Shown here: one piece after another, positions 1-5,972 of the stretch
Position numbering within the stretch: the stretch's first letter is position 1
Layout of the letters: the number at the start of each line of letters is the position of its first letter
NCBI GenBank assembly: GCA_036525535.1
Contig: DATDAH010000237.1
Span: forward strand, 1-18,421
Origin: DATDAH01 sp036525535
GTDB taxonomy: Bacteria > Actinomycetota > Acidimicrobiia > Acidimicrobiales > DATDAH01
DNA: 18,421 nucleotides
Direction of reading: 5' to 3'
Notes under the pieces: generated by a model
What the model was told of the DNA's origin: nothing
The model's database searches: none
What the model saw: the letters and a program-made list of their open reading frames with translations, nothing else
Made by a program: the position numbers and the translations under genes

Positions 1-90
1 GCCGACGCGCTCGCCCCGTTCGGCGTGACCATCACCCGCCTGCCCCTGACGCCGGCGGCGATCATCGAGATCCTGGGGGAACGGGCATGA
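1..90 (+). CDS. Xanthine dehydrogenase/CO dehydrogenase-type molybdopterin-binding large subunit, C-terminal end only (partial)
   Basis: Only the last 29 codons and the TGA stop lie in the window; the gene begins upstream. The readable tail (ADALAPFGVTIT followed by RLPLTPAAIIEIL) matches the usual ending of CoxL/XdhB-like large subunits, where a DALAPLGV stretch is followed by a PLTP motif and a short terminal helix. These subunits bind the molybdenum-pterin cofactor and carry the hydroxylation site, working with an FAD and a 2Fe-2S subunit. Genes for exactly those two partners occur at 2494 and 3362, which supports the call. The separation is unusual, because three other genes and a regulated promoter lie between. 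The stop overlaps an ATG at 87 (ATGA) that opens only an 8-codon frame. The call rests on a short tail, so the exact subfamily is uncertain. Confidence 0.72.
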   Translation, partial: ADALAPFGVTITRLPLTPAAIIEILGERA

Positions 91-109
91 CCAGCACGGC
101 CGGCGGCGC

Positions 110-1027
110 GTGAAGATCGGTCTGACCGCCGCCGCCGCGACCCTCGACAAGACCATCGCGCAGGCGGAGCAGGCCGAGGCCGACGGCTTCCACTCGCTCT
201 GGTACGCCAGTGGCCTCCTGGGCGACCCGCTGGTGGCCATCGCCCTCGCGGGACGAGCCACGTCGACCATCGAGCTGGGAACCGCGGTCCTGCAGACCTA
301 TCCCTGCCATCCGCTGCTGCAGGCCCGTCGAGCCGCTTCCGTCGTCGAAGCGATGGGTCGTCCCGGCTTCACCCTCGGTGTCGGCCCCTCCCATGACGCG
401 GTGGTCGAGGGCACCTACGGCTTGGCGTTCGACCACCCGGGCCGCAGCTCGGAGGAGTACGTCCAGATCCTCACGACGCTGCTGCGAGGGGAGGGCATCG
501 AGTTCGAGGGCGAGGACTGGACGGTCCGGGCGCCCGAAGGCAGCGTGCGGGCGGTCCACCCGGTCCCGGTGCTGCTGTCGGCGCTGTCGCCGCGCCTGCT
601 CCGTGTGGCCGGCGAGCACGCCGACGGGACCGTGCTGTGGATGGCTCCGCGGGCGGCGATCGAGTCCCACGTGGCGCCCCGGATCACCGAGGCGGCGACG
701 GCGGCCGGCCGGCCGGCGCCTCGGATCGTGGCCGGCCTCCCTGTCGCCGTGGACGACGACCTGGACGCCGCCCGTGAAGCGGTGGCCGCGACCGCGGCGG
801 GCTACGAGAGCCGTCCCATCTACAAGCGGATCATGGCCGTCGGGGGGGCCGACAGCGCCGCCGAGGCCGCCATCGTCGGCGACGAGGCGTCGGTCGAGGC
901 GCAGGTACGGTCGCTGTTCGACGCCGGGGCGACGGATCTGTCGGCCTTCATCGTCCCGGTCGGCCCGGACCGTCGCGCCTCCGTGGGCCGCACGACCGAA
1001 CTGCTCAGCAACCTGGCCCGAGAATGA
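110..1027 (+). CDS. LLM-class F420-dependent oxidoreductase
   Basis: A 305-residue protein of the bacterial luciferase-like monooxygenase superfamily, TIM-barrel enzymes that usually use coenzyme F420 or FMN for hydride transfer. The N-terminus MKIGL, then AEQAEADGFHSLWYA, the strand IELGTAV and the phosphate-loop region FTLGVGPSH are family signatures. The GPSH..VVEGTYG and HPGRSSEEYV segments resemble, from memory, the TIGR03564 (MSMEG_4879-like) subgroup. The GTG at 110 gives the natural MKIG start. No good Shine-Dalgarno lies before it, but the GTG overlaps the stop of an 8-codon frame that itself overlaps the upstream stop, so it may be translated by coupling. It is followed after 13 bp by an SDR with its own strong RBS. 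The substrate is unknown; a redox step in the same degradation pathway as the adjacent Mo-hydroxylase is inferred. Confidence 0.9.
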   Translation: MKIGLTAAAATLDKTIAQAEQAEADGFHSLWYASGLLGDPLVAIALAGRATSTIELGTAVLQTYPCHPLLQARRAASVVEAMGRPGFTLGVGPSHDAVVEGTYGLAFDHPGRSSEEYVQILTTLLRGEGIEFEGEDWTVRAPEGSVRAVHPVPVLLSALSPRLLRVAGEHADGTVLWMAPRAAIESHVAPRITEAATAAGRPAPRIVAGLPVAVDDDLDAAREAVAATAAGYESRPIYKRIMAVGGADSAAEAAIVGDEASVEAQVRSLFDAGATDLSAFIVPVGPDRRASVGRTTELLSNLARE

Positions 1028-1040
1028 AGGAGATCGACTC

Positions 1041-1817
1041 ATGACTCCCACCCCACCGTGGTCCGAGCCCCGCACCGCCATCGTCACCGGAGGCGGGTCG
1101 GGCATCGGCCTGGCCATCAGCCGACGCCTGGCCGACGACGGCGCCGCCGTCGCCATCTTCGACCGTGATGGTGACACGGCGGCCTCCGCCGCCGCCGGAA
1201 TCGAGGCGAGCGGGGGTCGGGCGCTGGGCGTGACCGTCGACGTCAGTGACCGGGCCCAGATCGACGCCGGCGTGGCCGAGGTGCGGGAGGCGCTCGGCGC
1301 GGCCACGATCCTGGTCAACAACGCGGGCATCTCGCCGTTCGAGAAGTTCCTCGAGATCGAGCGCGAGTCCTTCGAGCGGGTCATCGCCGTGAACCTGATC
1401 GGCCCCTTCGAATGCTGCCAGGCCGTGGCCCCCGACATGATCGCCGCCGGTTGGGGGCGGATCGTGAACATCGCGTCGTCGAGCGCGCAGACGGGCAGCG
1501 GGCTCCAGGTGCACTACTCCGCCACCAAGGGCGGCGTGATCGCCCTCACCCGGTCATTGGCCCTGGCCCTCGGGTCCAAGGGCATCACGGTGAACGCCGT
1601 CCCCCCGAGCCTGATCGACACCCCGCCCCTCCGCCAGGCCGAGGAGGACGGCCTGCTGGGGCCGGGAGGGATCGAGGCGGCGAGGAAGGCACTGCCCGTG
1701 CGCCGGGTGGGGACGCCCGAGGACCTGGCCGCGGGGGTCGCGTTCCTCACCCGCGACGACGCCGGTTACATCACGGGCCAGGTGCTCGGAATCAACGGTG
1801 GCCGGGTCATGCAGTGA
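1041..1817 (+). CDS. SDR family NAD-dependent oxidoreductase
   Basis: A classical short-chain dehydrogenase/reductase of 258 residues. The cofactor loop TGGGSGIG is at 16-23, NNAG at 93-96, catalytic Ser around 146-148 and the YxxxK pair at Tyr159/Lys163 (YSATK). Asp41 at the end of the second beta strand favours NAD over NADP. The usual PG after the catalytic helix is PPS here (NAVPPSLIDTP), a mild deviation near the substrate lid. The C-terminus ITGQVLGINGG is typical. The ATG at 1041 is chosen because AAGGAGA (1027-1033) sits at good spacing; reading further upstream would run through the LLM gene in another frame. It likely ends the transcription unit carrying the large subunit and LLM gene, since a candidate promoter and operator follow. 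The substrate is probably a secondary alcohol or hydroxyacyl intermediate, unproven. Confidence 0.93.
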   Translation: MTPTPPWSEPRTAIVTGGGSGIGLAISRRLADDGAAVAIFDRDGDTAASAAAGIEASGGRALGVTVDVSDRAQIDAGVAEVREALGAATILVNNAGISPFEKFLEIERESFERVIAVNLIGPFECCQAVAPDMIAAGWGRIVNIASSSAQTGSGLQVHYSATKGGVIALTRSLALALGSKGITVNAVPPSLIDTPPLRQAEEDGLLGPGGIEAARKALPVRRVGTPEDLAAGVAFLTRDDAGYITGQVLGINGGRVMQ

Positions 1818-1821
1818 CCAG

Positions 1822-1850
1822 TGGACGCCGGGCCCAGCCGCTGCTAAACA
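1822..1850 (+). promoter_or_regulatory. Candidate sigma-70-type promoter of the 1886 operon
   Basis: TGGACG (1822-1827) and TAAACA (1845-1850) are separated by 17 bp. The -10 lies inside the palindromic operator at 1843-1860. The same layout (TTGACG, 18 bp, TAAACA within the operator) is found before the TetR-divergent SDR at 11810. The hexamers are weak matches to consensus, so the case rests mainly on that parallel. Transcription would start near 1857, giving a short leader before the ATG at 1886. Confidence 0.45.
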
Positions 1851-1860
1851 GGTGTTCAGC
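1843..1860. promoter_or_regulatory. Palindromic operator, probable TetR binding site (copy 1)
   Basis: GCTAAACAGGTGTTCAGC is an imperfect palindrome: 7 of 9 base pairs match, failing only at the fourth pair (A against C) and the centre. Flanking CT and AG extend the symmetry to 1841-1862. A second copy at 11760-11777, in the divergent TetR/SDR intergenic region, is identical at 16 of 18 positions and differs only in the two central bases. TetR repressors usually bind palindromes of this size near their own gene, so the repressor encoded at 11108-11725 is the inferred ligand. Binding here would cover the candidate -10 and block the operon starting at 1886. Confidence 0.75.
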
Positions 1861-1885
1861 AGACGATCTGTGAGGGGGGAGTGAC

Positions 1886-2497
1886 ATGACGCCGCGGATC
1901 CGCCGGTTACCGCATGGTGAATGGCCGGCCGACATGGGCGACGCCCTCGCGGCAATGGTCCCACCCGTCCAACGCCATCCCCGCCCTCCGACCGAGGACC
2001 GACCCCGGGGCAAGGACGTGGTCGGCACGTTGGCCCACCACCCCGAGCTGGCAAGGGCCTTCTTCACGTTCAACGGCCACCTGCTGTGGGCCACCTCGCT
2101 GACCCCCCGCCAGCGGGAGATCATCGTCATGCGGATCGCGGTGCGTCGTCAGGCCGGCTACGTCTGGGCCATGCACCTGTTCGAGGCCCGGGACTCCGGC
2201 CTGACCGAGGAGGAGATCGGCCGCATCGCCTTCGGGCCCGACGCCCCCTTCTGGGCACCCCTGGACCAGGCGATCATCCGGGCCGTCGACGAGCTGGTCG
2301 ACGACGGCGGGATCGCCGCGGCGACCTGGGCGGTCCTGGCCGACGAGATGGACGAGCAGCAGCTGCTCGACCTCATCTTCACCGTCGGGGCCTACGAGAT
2401 CACCTCGTGGCTGGCCAACTCCGTCGGGTACGAGGCCGATCCCGGGGTCCCCGAGATGTACGAGCGCTACCGGCCACCCCCGGCCGAAGCCCCGTGA
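1886..2497 (+). CDS. Carboxymuconolactone decarboxylase (CMD) family protein
   Basis: A 203-residue all-helical protein resembling the CMD/AhpD-like fold. The diagnostic segment is LTPRQREIIVMRIAVRRQAGYVWAMH (residues 72-97), corresponding to the common form in which a YEW..H motif follows the LT.R.RE.. helix. Two features are odd. The Glu of that motif is Val93, leaving Trp94 and His97. There is no CxxC, so it is not an AhpD-type peroxidase reductase. In the family such proteins act as decarboxylases, lactonases or hydratase-like enzymes, or have no known activity. The start at ATG 1886 follows a GA-rich RBS (around 1873-1881). It is the first gene after the operator and promoter, and its stop overlaps the GTG of the next gene. 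Its role in the pathway is unknown. Confidence 0.88.
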   Translation: MTPRIRRLPHGEWPADMGDALAAMVPPVQRHPRPPTEDRPRGKDVVGTLAHHPELARAFFTFNGHLLWATSLTPRQREIIVMRIAVRRQAGYVWAMHLFEARDSGLTEEEIGRIAFGPDAPFWAPLDQAIIRAVDELVDDGGIAAATWAVLADEMDEQQLLDLIFTVGAYEITSWLANSVGYEADPGVPEMYERYRPPPAEAP

Positions 2498-3369
2498 AGC
2501 CGGCCCCGTTCGCCTACCACGCCCCCTCGAGCCTCGACGAGGCGATCGGGCTCCTGGCCGAGCTCGGCGACGGCGCCAAGGTCCTGGGCGGCGGCCAGAG
2601 CCTGGTGGCGATGCTCAACCTGCGCCTGGCGGTCTTCGACCACCTCGTCGATCTGCGTCGGGTCGACGAGCTTCGGGGCATCGAGCGCCGCAACGGGTCG
2701 GTCTGGATCGGCGGGGGCACGACCCAGGCCACGATCGAGGCTTCTCCCGTGGTCGCGGAGGGCGTGCCGCTGCTCGTCCGGGCCACCGCGCTCATCGGGC
2801 ACTTCCAGATCCGCAACCGGGGCACGATCGGCGGCTCGCTGGCCCACGCCGACCCGGCGGCGGAGTACCCCGCGGTCGCGCTGGCCCTCGACGCCGAGTT
2901 GGAGGCGCAGTCGCCCCGTGGCCGGCGCACCATCCCGGCGGGCGAGTTCTTCCTCGGCTTGTGGACCAGCGCGCTGGCCGAGGACGAGGTCCTCACCGGC
3001 GTCACCTTTCCCGTCTGGACCGGGCGCACGGGGTGCGCGGTCGAGGAGCTGGCTCGACGTCACGGGGACTTTGCCATCGCCGGCGCGGTCGTTGCGGTGG
3101 ACCTCGACGAGGGCGATCGCGTCCGCCGCAGTGCCATCGCCCTCCTCGGCATGGGCTCGACGCCCGAGCGGGGGTCGGCGGCCGAGTCCGCCGTCACCGG
3201 TGCCGCCGTCGACGACGTCGATGCCGGCGAGGTCGGGCAGGCGGCGGTGTCCGGCCTCGACGCGGTCCCGTCCGACCTGCACGGTTCGTCGGCCTACCGG
3301 ACCCGAGTCGGCGCGGCGATGGTGGCCCGAGCCTGGACCCGTGCCGTCGAGGAGGCCCGTCGTGCATGA
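2494..3369 (+). CDS. Molybdenum hydroxylase FAD-binding (medium, CoxM-type) subunit
   Basis: The 291-residue FAD subunit of a xanthine dehydrogenase/CO dehydrogenase-type hydroxylase. It passes electrons from the 2Fe-2S subunit to the final acceptor. Two FAD motifs are clear: AKVLGGGQSL at 28-37 and RNRGTIGGSLAHADPAAE at 107-124. The C-terminal domain (after about residue 180) is the usual CO_deh_flav_C region, with the LARRHGDFAIAG segment. Length is normal for CoxM. The start is GTG 2494, overlapping the CMD stop as GTGA; the frame is open far upstream, but only this start gives the family's VKPAPFAYHAP N-terminus. The end overlaps the 2Fe-2S gene by 8 bp. The large subunit is not adjacent as it usually is; a candidate ends at position 90. 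Confidence 0.95.
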   Translation: MKPAPFAYHAPSSLDEAIGLLAELGDGAKVLGGGQSLVAMLNLRLAVFDHLVDLRRVDELRGIERRNGSVWIGGGTTQATIEASPVVAEGVPLLVRATALIGHFQIRNRGTIGGSLAHADPAAEYPAVALALDAELEAQSPRGRRTIPAGEFFLGLWTSALAEDEVLTGVTFPVWTGRTGCAVEELARRHGDFAIAGAVVAVDLDEGDRVRRSAIALLGMGSTPERGSAAESAVTGAAVDDVDAGEVGQAAVSGLDAVPSDLHGSSAYRTRVGAAMVARAWTRAVEEARRA

Positions 3370-3832
3370 CACCGAGGTCGAGGTCCGGGTCAACGGTGTC
3401 GCCCGCAAGGTCACCATCGAGCCGCGGCTGACCCTGGCCGACTTCCTGCGCGAGCGCTGTGGCCTGACGGGCACCCACCTCGGCTGTGAGCACGGGGTCT
3501 GCGGCGCCTGCACGGTGGTGCTCGACGGCGCCGCTGTCCGGTCCTGCCTCGTGTTCGCCGTGCAGGCCGACGGGGCCGAGGTCACCACGGTCGAGGGCCT
3601 GGCGCCAGAGGGCGACCTGAACCCGGTGCAGGCGGCGTTCCGCGACCACCACGGCCTGCAGTGCGGGTTCTGCACGCCCGGCTTCGTCGTCTCGGTGACC
3701 GCGTTCCTGCGCGACAACCCCGACCCGAGCGACGACGAGATCCGCGCCGGGCTGTCGGGCAACCTCTGCCGCTGCACCGGCTACCAGGGGATCCTCGTCG
3801 CCATCCGGTCCGCCGCGGAGGCCATGCGATGA
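3362..3832 (+). CDS. Molybdenum hydroxylase 2Fe-2S (small, CoxS-type) subunit
   Basis: A 156-residue iron-sulfur subunit that carries electrons from the molybdenum site to FAD. All eight cluster ligands are present: the plant-ferredoxin-type set C42, C47, C50 and C62 (GCEHGVCGACTV) and the C-terminal set C101, C104, C136 and C138 (QCGFCTPG and GNLCRCTGYQ). Length is normal. The start is GTG 3362, overlapping the FAD-subunit stop in the arrangement GTGCATGA; the ATG inside that string is in another frame. The stop overlaps the next ATG (ATGA at 3829-3832), so the two genes are probably translationally coupled. Function is certain at the family level; the substrate hydroxylated by the complex is unknown. 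Confidence 0.97.
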   Translation: MHDTEVEVRVNGVARKVTIEPRLTLADFLRERCGLTGTHLGCEHGVCGACTVVLDGAAVRSCLVFAVQADGAEVTTVEGLAPEGDLNPVQAAFRDHHGLQCGFCTPGFVVSVTAFLRDNPDPSDDEIRAGLSGNLCRCTGYQGILVAIRSAAEAMR

Positions 3833-4338
3833 CCGCCATCGGCGCCCTGCTGGCCCGCGTCGAGGGCGAGCTGTTCCAGAACTCGTGGGTGGTGGACGAT
3901 CTCGTGGCGGCCGAGGCGGCGATGCGCACGGCCCTCGGCTGCGACGCCTTCGTCGGGTTCGAGATGGACCCGAAATGGCAGGTCCGGGGCGAGACGATCT
4001 CCAGCCCGATGACCTGTGGCTTCGCCCGCAGCGGCAACATGCAGATCGAGCTGATGCAGCCGCTCGGCACCGAGGGCGTCGTCGCCGAGTTCTTGAGCCG
4101 CTTCGGCCCCGGGCCCCACCACTTGGGGGTCCGGGTGGACGACCTCGACGCCGCGGTCGCCGCCGCCGGCGTCCCCGCCGCGATGAGCGCCGACTTCGGC
4201 TCCCTCCGGCTCGCCTTCCTCGACACCGTCGAGGCGCTGGGCCTCTACATCGAGCTGCTCGAAGACCCCGACGGGATGCTCTGGGCCACGAAGCCGTGGC
4301 GCGACGACCGAACCGGATCCCACAAGGAGGACCCATGA
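3829..4338 (+). CDS. VOC-superfamily (glyoxalase/dioxygenase fold) protein
   Basis: A 169-residue protein with two beta-alpha-beta-beta-beta modules of the vicinal oxygen chelate fold. Candidate metal ligands by position are Q17 (FQNSWVVDDL), E74 (MQIELMQP), H97 or H98 (PGPHHLGVRVDDLDAAV) and E142 (LGLYIELLEDP). The first ligand of glyoxalase I or methylmalonyl-CoA epimerase is normally His, so Gln here may mean altered metal binding. The spacing and second-half motif otherwise resemble epimerase/glyoxalase-like members found in catabolic clusters. The ATG at 3829 overlaps the upstream stop. The stop overlaps the Rieske gene's ATG, and the Rieske RBS AAGGAGG (4324-4330) lies inside this gene's last codons. 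It could be an epimerase, isomerase or lyase; its exact activity is undetermined. Confidence 0.88.
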   Translation: MTAIGALLARVEGELFQNSWVVDDLVAAEAAMRTALGCDAFVGFEMDPKWQVRGETISSPMTCGFARSGNMQIELMQPLGTEGVVAEFLSRFGPGPHHLGVRVDDLDAAVAAAGVPAAMSADFGSLRLAFLDTVEALGLYIELLEDPDGMLWATKPWRDDRTGSHKEDP

Positions 4339-5627
4339 CCGACACCCAGGAACGACCGGCCGGCTGGCAGGGGAAGTTCACGCCCCAGTACCCCGAGCTG
4401 GGCACCGGCCCGGTCAACTACGAGGACTCGATCTCCCCGGAGTTCTTCGAGGCGGAGCGGGAGGCCGTGTTCAAGCTCTCGTGGCTCTACGTGGGGCGGG
4501 AGGAGAAGCTGCCCAAGCCAGGGACGTTCTTCACCCGTGAGCTCCCGGGTGGCCTCGCCTCGATCGTCCTCAGCCGGGGCCTCGACGGGACCGTGTACGC
4601 GTTCCACAACGTCTGCGCCCACCGGGGCAACAAGGTGGTGTGGCAGGAGCACCCGGGTGAGGAGTCCAGCGGTTCGTGCCGGCAGTTCACCTGCAAGTAC
4701 CACGGCTGGCGCTACGGGCTCGACGGCTGCGTCAGCCACGTCACGAACGAGGAGCAGTTCTTCGACCTCGACAAGGACACGCTGCGCATGCCCGAGGTGC
4801 ACTGCGACGTGTTCGCCGGGTTCATCTTCGTCAACCTGTCCGAGGATCCGGTGCCGCTGCGCACGTTCCTCGGTGACCGCATCCTCGAGCTGGAGGCCTA
4901 CCCGTTCGGCGAGATGACCGAGCGTTACGGGTTCTCGACCCTCATCAAGGGCAACTGGAAGCTCGCCGTCGACTCCGTCTGTGAGTGGTACCACCCGGCC
5001 TACGTCCACGCCGCCTTCATCAGCACCAACGTGGCGGAAGCCGAGAAGATGGTGCCGCCCGTCGACGCCTACCACTACGACGTCTTCCGTCCCCACATGT
5101 TGACCTCGGTCCCCGGGCCGCCCCCGCTGAAGCCACGGGAGCCGGGGACGGCGGGTGAGCCCGAGCGCGAGCAGCGCTGGGTCTACAAGCTGTTCCGGGC
5201 CGGGCTGTTCGGCCCCGATGACATCCCCGACATCGGGGAGCGACCCGAGTTCCTGAACAAGGGCCGCATCCCGTCCTGGGGCAACGACCAGTTCTGGCTG
5301 TTCCCGAACCTCTCGATCCAGGTCTGGGCCCGGAACTACTACATCACCTACACCTACTGGCCCGAGTCGGTGGGCACGCACACCTACGAGATCGACCTCT
5401 ACTTCGTGCCCCCGGCGAACGCCCACGAGCGCCTCGCCCAGGAGCTGGTGGTCGACAGCACGATCGAGTTCGCCATGCAGGACGTGAACACGATCGAGGC
5501 CACCCACTCCGCCTTGGCCACCCGGGCCCAGAAGCAGTTCCACCTCGGTGACCAGGAGCTGCTCATCCGCCAGTTCCACACCGTCATCCGCGACACGGTC
5601 GCGGCGCACCAGGAGGTGACGTCATGA
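4335..5627 (+). CDS. Rieske non-heme iron oxygenase, alpha (catalytic) subunit
   Basis: A 430-residue aromatic-ring-hydroxylating-type oxygenase. The N-terminal Rieske domain (about 45-170) has ligands C94/H96 (CAHRGNK) and C120/H123 (CKYHGW). The 23 residues between the pairs exceed the more common 15-17. The catalytic domain has H220 and H225 (EWYHPAYVH) and D383 (MQDVN) as probable iron ligands. Glu217 sits where many dioxygenases have the bridging Asp, as known for carnitine monooxygenase CntA. These enzymes insert O2-derived oxygen using electrons from a reductase, but no ferredoxin or reductase gene lies in the window. The strong RBS AAGGAGG (4324-4330) fixes the start at 4335. The stop overlaps a 109-aa protein that may be a partner. 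The substrate is unknown and need not be aromatic. Confidence 0.95.
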   Translation: MTDTQERPAGWQGKFTPQYPELGTGPVNYEDSISPEFFEAEREAVFKLSWLYVGREEKLPKPGTFFTRELPGGLASIVLSRGLDGTVYAFHNVCAHRGNKVVWQEHPGEESSGSCRQFTCKYHGWRYGLDGCVSHVTNEEQFFDLDKDTLRMPEVHCDVFAGFIFVNLSEDPVPLRTFLGDRILELEAYPFGEMTERYGFSTLIKGNWKLAVDSVCEWYHPAYVHAAFISTNVAEAEKMVPPVDAYHYDVFRPHMLTSVPGPPPLKPREPGTAGEPEREQRWVYKLFRAGLFGPDDIPDIGERPEFLNKGRIPSWGNDQFWLFPNLSIQVWARNYYITYTYWPESVGTHTYEIDLYFVPPANAHERLAQELVVDSTIEFAMQDVNTIEATHSALATRAQKQFHLGDQELLIRQFHTVIRDTVAAHQEVTS

Positions 5628-5953
5628 GCACCCTGCCCCAGGGGTTCGCCGAGTTGGAGCCCTACGTCGAGGACTGGGCCCGGCCCACCCGCGCCGAGCG
5701 CTACGCGGTCCGCCTGTCGAAGACCTTCGACGAGCTGGTTGAGTTCTACGACGCCATCGCGCCCCACGCCGAGGCCGCCATCGCCCACCTCGACGCCTGC
5801 GATCTCGGCGCGCTGTCCGACGACGAGGCGCGCCTCCTGCACCTCCTCTACTCGATGATCCTGGTGTCCTACGCGGTCAACGTGTTCCACCAGCCCCGCA
5901 TCCCGGACTCCGGAGCGGCGTTCTTCGACATGGTGGTCGAGCCGGCCGTCTGA
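5624..5953 (+). CDS. Small protein of unknown function, encoded directly after the Rieske oxygenase
   Basis: I do not recognise a named family for this 109-residue protein. It is acidic and helix-rich with no Cys-rich, Rossmann or transmembrane signature. Visible segments are EPYVEDWARPTRAERYAVRL, then FDELVEFYDAIAPHAEAAIAHL, then a hydrophobic helix around 70-90 (ARLLHLLYSMILVSYAVNVF), followed by HQPRIPDSG. There is no signal peptide. Its ATG overlaps the Rieske stop (ATGA), and AGGAGG (5611-5616) provides an RBS, so the two are probably made in matched amounts. That suggests an accessory or small subunit of the oxygenase, but it does not resemble the classical NTF2-fold beta subunit. Codon use matches the neighbours, supporting a real gene. 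Confidence 0.85.
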   Translation: MSTLPQGFAELEPYVEDWARPTRAERYAVRLSKTFDELVEFYDAIAPHAEAAIAHLDACDLGALSDDEARLLHLLYSMILVSYAVNVFHQPRIPDSGAAFFDMVVEPAV

Positions 5954-5972
5954 CTCGAGGGGCTCTCCACTG

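Noticed and set aside
62..1471. Long open frame on the minus strand (469 codons); similar ones at 2467-3777, 4245-5609, 8480-9757 and 15485-16501
   Set aside because: These lie opposite well-supported genes, and their translations are low-complexity, Arg/Gly/Asp-rich and without family motifs. They are expected in GC-rich coding DNA, where stop codons are rare on the opposite strand.
1814..1873. GTG overlapping the SDR stop, opening a 19-codon frame
   Set aside because: It runs straight through the palindromic operator and promoter, has no RBS and no recognisable product.
1921..2493. Upstream extension of the FAD subunit frame
   Set aside because: The frame is open, but the translation is Arg/Pro/Gly-rich shadow of the CMD gene. 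The family-type N-terminus begins at GTG 2494.
5615..5623. GGTGACGTC, identical to one arm of the inverted repeat at 8475-8497
   Set aside because: No matching second arm is present. It lies within the end of the Rieske gene and RBS region of the next gene and is probably coincidental.
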